Origin: Rhizophagus prolifer
Lineage: Eukaryota > Glomeromycota > Glomeromycetes > Glomerales > Glomeraceae
Reading direction: 5' to 3'
DNA: 64,000 bases
Assembly (NCBI GenBank): GCA_019425655.1
Contig: NQWY01033933.1
Span: 35,137-99,136 of the forward strand
The notes under the pieces were generated by a model. It worked only from the letters and a program-made list of their open reading frames with translations, made no database searches and was not told the DNA's origin. Both the position numbers and the translations under genes were made by a program. Positions 57,429-64,000 of the stretch are shown one piece after another. Each line of letters begins with the position of its first letter. Position 1 is the first letter of the stretch.

Positions 57429-59603
57429 TTGAAATCTTGGTTTAAACGCCTAAAAAGAGCGACTTATAACACATCATTTATGTATAACGTGCGGATGCTG
57501 ATTGCCTTTTCAGGAACTGCGTTCGTGCCTTATTTTCTAGGCCATCAACTAGCAACTATTCCTCTCACATTAGGTGTGGTCGCAGCTGGTTTAAGCGATA
57601 TTGATGATCGCTTTTCAGTGCGTATCATGAATTTGATTTATACCTATATTGGTTTCTTCATTACCGCAGCTTCCGTACAATTACTTTTCCCTTATCCAAT
57701 GCTTTTTGCATTAGGACTGATCGCCTCTTGTATTGGCTGGATTTTACTTGGCTCATTAGGCCGTCGCTACGCAACAATTTCTTACGGATGTCTGGTTGTT
57801 TCGGTTTATACCATGCTAGGAGTCCATTTATTTGACCAGTGGTATATACAGCCAGCGCTTTTGGTCGTAGGTGCAGCATGGTACGGTCTTATTGCAACAA
57901 TTAGCTTTTTATTGTTTCCAGTGCGACAGCTTCAAGACAAACTGGCAGCCTCTTATGGCTCACTAGGCGATTTTCTATTTGCCAAGTCCAATTTGTTTGA
58001 TGTTGATATGACTCCTGCGAGTTATCAGCAGAGCATGATTGACCTGTCATTAGAAAATGGCAAATTGATAACAATTTTTAATGATCTCAAAACGGCCCTT
58101 TTAACTCGTTTAAAGGGTGACCGTGGACAAAAAGATACTCGTCGTAGCCTACATTATTACTTTGTCGCACAAGACATTCATGAACGAGCGGACTCTGCCC
58201 ATATTGACTATCAAAAGTTAGCAAAGATTTTTGAGCACAGTGATATTTTATTTAGATTTCAGCGCATTTTGGCAATTCAGGGTAAAGCTTGCCAAGAATT
58301 AAATGAATGTATTTTACAACGTAAACCATATATTCATAACAAACGCTTTAAGCAGAGTTTTGAGAACTTACGCTTATCTTTAGTAAAACTAAGAAATGAT
58401 CAACAATATGACTTACTCTGGGTCAACGCACTTTTTGCCTTATACCGAAATTTAAAGTCGATTGACTCACAGCTACTGAACTTAGAAACGGAACAACATA
58501 TTCAGTCTGACAAAGTGAAGCAGGCTGAAAATCAACTCAAAGATGATGATTTAAAAGGTTGGAATGATATTGTTGTTCGAATCAAACAAAATCTAACACC
58601 CGAATCTGTACTGTTCCGTCATGCCATTCGAGTATCGATTGTTCTTTTCATTGGATATGTATTTATACAAACCACTCGAATCGAATATGGTTACTGGATT
58701 ATGTTGACTGCGTTATTTGTTAGCCAACCTAACTTTAACGCGACCAAGCGTCGCTTACGTTTACGTATAGTTGGAACATTAGTCGGAATTATTGTCGGTC
58801 TTAGCGTGGTATTCCTTGTACCTTCTGTCGAAGGACAATTAGTCATGCTGGTCTTAAGCGGCGTACTATTTTTCGAGTTACGCAGTAAGCAATATGCCCA
58901 AGCAACCGCTTTCATCACAATTTTGGCATTAATTAACTTTAACTTAGATGGCTCAGCAGTCGCTGCGGCTATTCCTAGATTTGTAGATACCTTAATTGGA
59001 TGTGCATTGGCGTGGTTTGGTGTCACCTTCATTTGGCCTGACTGGAAATTCCGACGCCTACCCCGCAGCATTCGACGTTCCTTACAAGCACAATGTAATT
59101 ATTTAGCGGAAGTGGTAAAGCAATACCATGAAGGACATAACCATGCACTCAATTATCGTATTGTTCGCCGCGCTGCTCATAATACCGATGCTGAGGTCGC
59201 TTCACTAATTTCAACTTTAGCGACAGAGCCGGACTTTGACCCTACCCGCAAGTCAGATATATTTGAATTTTTATGTCTCAATCATACATTTTTAAGTTAT
59301 ATCGCAGCACTTGGAGCACATCGGGAAAAGATTCAAGATCAAGCAGTTCTTAAAGTTCTAGATCAAGCGTTAGACGATATACAAGGTGCGTTATTAAGAG
59401 ACGAAATGCCTGATTTGACAGCACAGAATATGCTTAAAACAATACGTCAACGTTTAAGCCAAAATGATGAGGAAGACCAAAAGTCACTCATTATTTTACA
59501 GCAGTTATCACTGATGCTCAGTGTTTTAAATCGATTTAGTATGTTGAAACAACGACTAAGTCATGATCAAGATAATGATGCCAGCGAACTTGCCTCATTA
59601 TAA
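57429..59603 (+). CDS. YccS/YhfK-like (FUSC family) membrane protein
   Basis: From TTG 57429 the product has 724 residues. AAGGA lies six bases upstream. The resulting MKSWFKRLKRATYNTSFMYN start aligns with the YccS N-terminus, so I prefer it to the TTG at 57363. Two sets of membrane helices (about 20-170 and 395-535) are separated by soluble helical domains (about 180-390 and 550-720), the FUSC/ArAE layout. Related proteins are linked to efflux of aromatic acids, but the role of YccS is unknown. Confidence 0.87.
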   Translation: MKSWFKRLKRATYNTSFMYNVRMLIAFSGTAFVPYFLGHQLATIPLTLGVVAAGLSDIDDRFSVRIMNLIYTYIGFFITAASVQLLFPYPMLFALGLIASCIGWILLGSLGRRYATISYGCLVVSVYTMLGVHLFDQWYIQPALLVVGAAWYGLIATISFLLFPVRQLQDKLAASYGSLGDFLFAKSNLFDVDMTPASYQQSMIDLSLENGKLITIFNDLKTALLTRLKGDRGQKDTRRSLHYYFVAQDIHERADSAHIDYQKLAKIFEHSDILFRFQRILAIQGKACQELNECILQRKPYIHNKRFKQSFENLRLSLVKLRNDQQYDLLWVNALFALYRNLKSIDSQLLNLETEQHIQSDKVKQAENQLKDDDLKGWNDIVVRIKQNLTPESVLFRHAIRVSIVLFIGYVFIQTTRIEYGYWIMLTALFVSQPNFNATKRRLRLRIVGTLVGIIVGLSVVFLVPSVEGQLVMLVLSGVLFFELRSKQYAQATAFITILALINFNLDGSAVAAAIPRFVDTLIGCALAWFGVTFIWPDWKFRRLPRSIRRSLQAQCNYLAEVVKQYHEGHNHALNYRIVRRAAHNTDAEVASLISTLATEPDFDPTRKSDIFEFLCLNHTFLSYIAALGAHREKIQDQAVLKVLDQALDDIQGALLRDEMPDLTAQNMLKTIRQRLSQNDEEDQKSLIILQQLSLMLSVLNRFSMLKQRLSHDQDNDASELASL

Positions 59604-59703
59604 ATTTGAGTCGGAATTTAGTATGAAATTGGCATAATATCCTTTCCTGACTTATGCCAATTAATGCTAAACTTAAAACAGTTTACAATTTGTTATTTGC
59701 ACT

Positions 59704-60279
59704 ATGACCGCGAAAACTTTATATGCTTATACGCTTCAGCCTGTTCCTTACGAGGTAACAGAAGCTGAACAACGTAATGCACAGCTTCTTATCTGGCGCA
59801 GCACCAATAAAATCAGCACAAAAATCTGGGCAATTATGGGCGTAATTTTAGCCCTTGCGATTTTAGGTCTTATTTTTATTAAGAACTACTCTACAGTGAT
59901 TTGCTGGGTTGCCATTGTTGGTGTAGTACTTTATTACCTTGGCCGTAAATATGGCTTGGAATGGTATGTTAAGCGTAAGATGAATGAGTTTCCTGTACAG
60001 GAAATCAAGGGCATTCGTTTAGGTGTACAACCGCACGGTATCGTAATGCGCCAGCAAATGGGCTTACAAGAAGGTGTTGGAACGATTGGATGGAAAAACA
60101 TCTATGAATGGTACAACACTCCTGACTTCATTTTAGTTAACTTTAAAGTGAAAGATCCTAAAGGCCAAGAACAACAAGGTGCATATATCTTGCCTAAACG
60201 TATGGATACTAAAAACTTTTCTTTTAATACAATTCGTAAGCATTTGAAAGAAACTGTAGGTGAGCCAAAAACTCTCTAA
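59704..60279 (+). CDS. YcxB-like membrane protein
   Basis: The 191-residue protein has two membrane helices at about 45-90 and a C-terminal soluble part with IRLGVQPHGIVMRQQMG then WKNIYEWYNTPDFILVNF and AYILPKRM. That is the pattern of YcxB-like domains. No Shine-Dalgarno sequence precedes the ATG at 59704. It lies 100 bases after the FUSC gene and ends at a clear terminator. Function is unknown. Confidence 0.8.
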   Translation: MTAKTLYAYTLQPVPYEVTEAEQRNAQLLIWRSTNKISTKIWAIMGVILALAILGLIFIKNYSTVICWVAIVGVVLYYLGRKYGLEWYVKRKMNEFPVQEIKGIRLGVQPHGIVMRQQMGLQEGVGTIGWKNIYEWYNTPDFILVNFKVKDPKGQEQQGAYILPKRMDTKNFSFNTIRKHLKETVGEPKTL

Positions 60280-60293
60280 TTTCTTCTCAATAA

Positions 60294-60321
60294 GAAGCCT
60301 CCTACCTCGGAGGCTTTTTTA
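60294..60321 (+). terminator. Intrinsic terminator after the YcxB-like gene
   Basis: AAGCCTCC / GGAGGCTT stem with a T-run, 15 bases past the stop. Confidence 0.88.
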
Positions 60322-60338
60322 TTATTCGAAAAATAAAT

Positions 60339-60357
60339 GATAATGAAAATTAATATT
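60339..60357 (+). promoter_or_regulatory. Candidate Fur box
   Basis: GATAATGAAAATTAATATT matches the classical 19-base Fur consensus GATAATGATAATCATTATC at 15 positions by my count. It lies 81 bases before the start of the PepSY-flavodoxin reductase, which supports iron control. AT-rich DNA raises the chance of coincidental matches. Confidence 0.5.
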
Positions 60358-60437
60358 ACCTAGAAAATCCATATTATCTACTCAATCTTCGGCTATAATT
60401 GGTTACAAGATCTCCATCATGTTTACATTTTTCGACC

Positions 60438-62987
60438 ATGTTTAAAAAGTTTTTATTTCAAATTCATTGGTTTCTGGGTATTAGTGCTGGCCTCATCTTA
60501 TCAATTATGGGAGTTACAGGCGCGATCTTTTCTTATGACCAACAAATTTTAAAATGGGTAAATACAGATAGTTATGTTGTGCAAGCAGAAAGCTCACCCA
60601 AGCTTACCCCTGCTCAGCTTTATCAACATTTCACAACCACCCAGCCTGAAATTAAAATTAATAGCATTACCATAGCCAAAGACCCTACCGCCTCATCTGT
60701 TGTAAACATTGAAAAAGAAGGCGAACGTCGTGGCTACAATATGATGGTCAACCCTTACACAGCACAAGTACTGCCTGATGTTAAAGGTCGTGAGTTACTT
60801 TTATTCATACAACAAATTCACCGTAACTTAACTGCTGGAGAATTCGGTAAGCAAATTACTGGTGCTTGTGCCCTCATGCTCATTTATTTTGTATTGAGCG
60901 GATTATATTTACGTTGGCCAAAGAAACACTCTGCACGTCAATGGCTTGCTGTAAAACCCAAACTTAAAGGTCGAAATTTTATTTGGGATTTACATGCTGT
61001 TGTAGGCACATGGGTAATTGTTTTTTATCTTCTTTTTGCATGTACAGGTTTATATTGGTCATATGACTGGTGGCGTAGCGGTATGTTCAAAGTATTAGGT
61101 GTAGAACAACCCAAAATGCAAGGACATGGTGGAGCTGGACGCAATAAAGACAAATCCTCTACTGAAGCTAAATTAGATAACGCTCAACTGATTACTGCCC
61201 TCAACCAAACCTGGAGCGGTTTTAATAATAAAATCGGACGCGACTATTCAACTCTAACACTGAACCTACCAAAAAAAGACGATGGAAAAGTTGAATTAAG
61301 TTTTGTAGATGCAACACCACAACACGAGCGTGCACGCAACCAAGCTGTCTATAACTATAAAACTGCCAATATTGAAAAGATGGAGCTTTATGAAGATAAA
61401 AAGCTTAATCAAAAAATCATGAGCAGCATGTTACCTGTACATCGTGGCAGCTTCTTTGGGCCAGTTTATCAATTTGTAGCAATGCTTGCGTCTTTAGCAA
61501 TGCCTTTGTTCTTTATTACTGGATGGATGCTTTATCTAAAGCGCCGTAAACAGAAAAAACTAACCCAAGCAGCTCGCCAATCTTTAGCTGGCCACTACAT
61601 CGACCAAAATGCTAAACCTTGGTTAATTAGTTATGCTAGCCAAACTGGTGTGGCAGAACAACTCGCGTGGAGTACCGCAACCAGCTTACAAGAAGCACAT
61701 CAACCTGTGCAGGTTAAATCTATACAAGAGTTAACTGAAGCTGATTTACAACAGTATGAACAGATTCTTTTTGTGATTAGTACTTATGGTACTGGAGAAG
61801 CACCAGACTTAGCTTCTAGTTTTGCTAAAAAGCTATTAAAAACGAAATTAGAACTTCAACATCTTAACTATGCCGTTTTAGCTTTAGGCTCGAAAGAATA
61901 CCCCGACACTTATTGTAGTTTTGGTCACACAGTAGCTATATGGCTTAAAAATAATGGAGCAAAAGCCTATTTTGAGACAATCGAAGTAGATAATGCAAAT
62001 CCTACACATATTCAAAACTGGAATCAGGCTCTTGCAAAAGCAACTAAACTAGATTTGCATGCTGTTAATCTTGAAAAAGTATTTGATAGTTGGACATTAC
62101 AGCAACGTGACTTGCTCAACCCTAATAGTCTAGGTCAACCTGCTTATAATATTGAGCTGACTGCCAAACATGAAGCTGTATGGCAAGCAGGAGATATTGC
62201 TGAAATACAACCGGGAAATAGTCCTGAACGTATTAATGCATTCTTACAGGAGCATCATATACTTAAAAATGCACTTGTAGACTCACTACAAATCTCTATT
62301 GAGAAAGCACTTTGGAATAAAGACTTAACCGGCGAAATTGAACCATTTGCTAATCTGGAACATTTATTAGAACAGCTCCCTACTCTACCAACGCGAGAGT
62401 ACTCGATTGCGAGCATTCCTTCTCAACAAGTCCTTCGTTTAGTTGTTCGCCAGCAGTCCGATGAATCTGGCGATTTAGGTTTAGGATCTGGCTGGCTAAC
62501 TCGACACGCAGAAATTAATCAGAGTATTGCACTGCGTATTCGTACCAATGAATCTTTCCATTTAATTGATGATAATCGTCCAATTATTTGTATGGGTAAT
62601 GGAACAGGAATCGCAGGTTTAATGAGTTTGCTTCATGCTCGAACTCGTCATAACTATACTGAAAACTGGCTAATTTTCGGTGAACGCCAACGTGCTCATG
62701 ATTTCTTCTATGCATCAACCATTGAAGCTTGGCAAACAATGGGAATGTTAAAACGACTTGATTTGGCATTCTCACGTGATCAAGAGCAACGTGTTTATGT
62801 TCAACATATCATTCGACAAAATGCAGAAGAATTGGCCAACTGGATTGAACGCGGCGCAGTTCTTTATGTTTGTGGAAGCATTGAAGGAATGGCTAGCGGA
62901 GTCGATCAAGCACTCATTGATATTTTAGGTGAAGAAAAAGTCGATGAGCTAAGACAACAAGGTCGTTATCATCGCGATGTTTATTAA
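60438..62987 (+). CDS. PepSY membrane-flavodoxin-FNR fusion reductase
   Basis: This 849-residue protein fuses three modules. PepSY-associated membrane domains with four helices lie at about 1-380 (MFKKFLFQIHWFLGISAGLI start and VHRGSFFGPVYQF near residue 335). A flavodoxin/FMN domain lies at about 390-540 (SYASQTGVAEQLAW, STYGTGEAPDL). A sulfite-reductase-like FAD/NADPH domain lies at about 560-849 (REYSIASIP, CMGNGTGIAGLM, YVCGSIEGMASG). The layout suits an electron transfer chain from NADPH through FAD and FMN to a periplasmic acceptor such as a ferric siderophore. I start at MFKKF because the upstream frame is hydrophilic. A Fur-like box precedes it. Confidence 0.87.
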   Translation: MFKKFLFQIHWFLGISAGLILSIMGVTGAIFSYDQQILKWVNTDSYVVQAESSPKLTPAQLYQHFTTTQPEIKINSITIAKDPTASSVVNIEKEGERRGYNMMVNPYTAQVLPDVKGRELLLFIQQIHRNLTAGEFGKQITGACALMLIYFVLSGLYLRWPKKHSARQWLAVKPKLKGRNFIWDLHAVVGTWVIVFYLLFACTGLYWSYDWWRSGMFKVLGVEQPKMQGHGGAGRNKDKSSTEAKLDNAQLITALNQTWSGFNNKIGRDYSTLTLNLPKKDDGKVELSFVDATPQHERARNQAVYNYKTANIEKMELYEDKKLNQKIMSSMLPVHRGSFFGPVYQFVAMLASLAMPLFFITGWMLYLKRRKQKKLTQAARQSLAGHYIDQNAKPWLISYASQTGVAEQLAWSTATSLQEAHQPVQVKSIQELTEADLQQYEQILFVISTYGTGEAPDLASSFAKKLLKTKLELQHLNYAVLALGSKEYPDTYCSFGHTVAIWLKNNGAKAYFETIEVDNANPTHIQNWNQALAKATKLDLHAVNLEKVFDSWTLQQRDLLNPNSLGQPAYNIELTAKHEAVWQAGDIAEIQPGNSPERINAFLQEHHILKNALVDSLQISIEKALWNKDLTGEIEPFANLEHLLEQLPTLPTREYSIASIPSQQVLRLVVRQQSDESGDLGLGSGWLTRHAEINQSIALRIRTNESFHLIDDNRPIICMGNGTGIAGLMSLLHARTRHNYTENWLIFGERQRAHDFFYASTIEAWQTMGMLKRLDLAFSRDQEQRVYVQHIIRQNAEELANWIERGAVLYVCGSIEGMASGVDQALIDILGEEKVDELRQQGRYHRDVY

Positions 62988-63002
62988 ATATTGATAAATA
63001 AT

Positions 63003-63043
63003 AAAGCCGAGTAATAGCTAAAATGCTTTACTCGGCTTTTTAT
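63003..63043 (+). terminator. Intrinsic terminator after the fusion reductase
   Basis: AAAGCCGAGTAA / TTACTCGGCTTT stem, 16 bases past the stop, with a T-run. Confidence 0.88.
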
Positions 63044-63113
63044 TGCAATCAGCATTGAATTCAGAATGATTTTGCATACACTGTCTGCAATTTAAATTGC
63101 AACTCTAAACACA

Positions 63114-63899
63114 ATGCAAGTCAGTAAGTGGATTCGGATTTTCTTGGCCATCATTGGTTCAATTTTATTTTTAGACGGCTTATTTCTAGCTTTCCTAAAT
63201 AAAATTCATGTAGGCACAATTGTTCCTTTAATATTAGGAGCATTTTTTTGCCTCTATGCATTATTTTATTATCATCTGGAACGTTTTTTCTTTTATCACT
63301 ATCGCCTGCATTCAGTTTGGCGTTTCGGATGGTTATGTTTCTGGATCTGGTTGATTGGCTTAGGCTATTTTTTTAGTTTTATTAAAGATAATAAAGATAC
63401 AGGCCAAAATATTCCCGCGGTGAAAGCAATCATTGTTTTAGGTAGTGGTGTCGAAAATGGACAGCCTTCAGCCATTCTTGCAAAACGCCTCGATACAGCA
63501 GCTCCAGTTACCCTTTCACAACCTCACGCAAAAGTTGTTTTAACAGGTGGTTTAGACTTTTCAGAGAAAGAATCCGAAGCATTAGTTATGTCTCGTTACC
63601 TTGAACAGCACTTTCACATTGCCAAAGAAAGAATGATTCTTGAGGACAAAAGTACAAGTACAGAACTTAACCTTAAAAACAGTAAACGATTACTTGAGCA
63701 AGCTCATATTAGTATTGATCAACCTATTGCAATTGTTACAAGTGACTTTCATACCCCAAGAGCTGCAGCTATTGCAAAGAAACAAGGCTATACCCATATT
63801 TATACAGTTGCTGCCGAAACTCCTTTAGTCAGTCGCTATAACGCTTGGCTGCGTGAATACTTTGCGTACGCGAGTGGCTGGATTCTAAACGAGTATTAA
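63114..63899 (+). CDS. YdcF/SanA family (DUF218) membrane protein
   Basis: The 261-residue protein has three N-terminal membrane helices (about 8-25, 32-55 and 70-93). A DUF218 domain follows: AIIVLGSGVENGQPSAILAK near residue 104, VVLTGGLDFSEKESEALVM near residue 142, and AIVTSDFHTPRAAAIAKKQG near residue 208. Related proteins ElyC, SanA and YdcF act in envelope integrity and lipid-linked precursor handling. No Shine-Dalgarno sequence is clear. It stands alone between two terminators. The exact role is unknown. Confidence 0.86.
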   Translation: MQVSKWIRIFLAIIGSILFLDGLFLAFLNKIHVGTIVPLILGAFFCLYALFYYHLERFFFYHYRLHSVWRFGWLCFWIWLIGLGYFFSFIKDNKDTGQNIPAVKAIIVLGSGVENGQPSAILAKRLDTAAPVTLSQPHAKVVLTGGLDFSEKESEALVMSRYLEQHFHIAKERMILEDKSTSTELNLKNSKRLLEQAHISIDQPIAIVTSDFHTPRAAAIAKKQGYTHIYTVAAETPLVSRYNAWLREYFAYASGWILNEY

Positions 63900-63907
63900 T
63901 CTTGGTT

Positions 63908-63947
63908 CAGAAAGCTGCTATTGCTTTACGGTATGGCAGCTTTCATT
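63908..63947 (+). terminator. Terminator-like hairpin after the YdcF-like gene
   Basis: GAAAGCTGC / GCAGCTTTC stem with an unusually long 17-base loop, ten bases past the stop. The T-run is weak. Confidence 0.6.
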
Positions 63948-64000
63948 AAACGAGAGAGTAATTACAATTTAAAGTAATAAATCTGAACTTAAAAAATTAA

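Overview
The window is ordinary chromosomal DNA of an Acinetobacter. The evidence is the AT-rich base composition, the pmrC-pmrA-pmrB lipid A modification locus next to a DcaP-type porin gene, the wax ester synthase/diacylglycerol acyltransferase AtfA, and the gene order gatCAB / mreBCD-maf-rng. The gene set points to the A. calcoaceticus-baumannii complex, but the species cannot be fixed by reading alone. I see no phage, insertion sequence, integron, plasmid or CRISPR array. I count about 61 protein-coding loci, one tRNA-Arg and roughly 26 terminator-like hairpins.

Layout. 1-4.1 kb: 5' part of an uncharacterised gene, a divergent AEC transporter/LysR pair, and an ammonium transporter behind a sigma-54-like promoter. 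4.1-10.5 kb: a PAP2 phosphatase facing the pmrCAB operon, then a dcaP porin gene broken by a 4-base tandem duplication. The PAP2 gene and pmrC have matching candidate PmrA boxes. 10.5-17.7 kb: MFS transporter, acyltransferase, patatin lipoprotein, NfeD plus SPFH pair, YjbR protein, ispA and a solitary prpF. 18-23 kb: aroP, nudC, and a photolyase with two small companion genes (DUF2256 and TIGR03643 types), then tRNA-Arg(CCT). 23-27 kb: an apparent aldehyde/electrophile group (hchA, quinone oxidoreductase, AraC regulator) and uppP. 27-33.3 kb: PaaX-like regulator, fatty acid desaturase, AraC regulator, quinone reductase and a FadL-type channel. 33.3-36.7 kb: thrH, cysH, atfA and a 57-residue PA1571-like gene.

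36.8-44.8 kb is the core block rng-maf-mreDCB (minus strand) divergent from gatCAB (plus strand). 44.8-48.7 kb holds three uncharacterised exported proteins, a DUF1176 protein and a DJ-1/PfpI protein. 48.7-54.2 kb: SbmA-like transporter, threonine ammonia-lyase, a second patatin lipoprotein and a sodium:alanine symporter. 54.3-55.3 kb has two small uncertain ORFs and a motif-rich noncoding stretch. 55.3-64 kb: nitroreductase, Bcr/CflA efflux pump, FUSC-type membrane protein, YcxB-like protein, a PepSY-flavodoxin-FNR fusion reductase with a candidate Fur box, and a YdcF-family protein.

Several genes fit an envelope theme: PmrC, the PAP2 protein, UppP, IspA, MreBCD, the desaturase, FadL and AtfA. 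No clearly new multi-gene system is visible. The best leads are the shared PmrA-type boxes, the dcaP lesion, the Fur-box-linked fusion reductase, the photolyase companion genes, and the small-ORF region near 54.3-55.0 kb.
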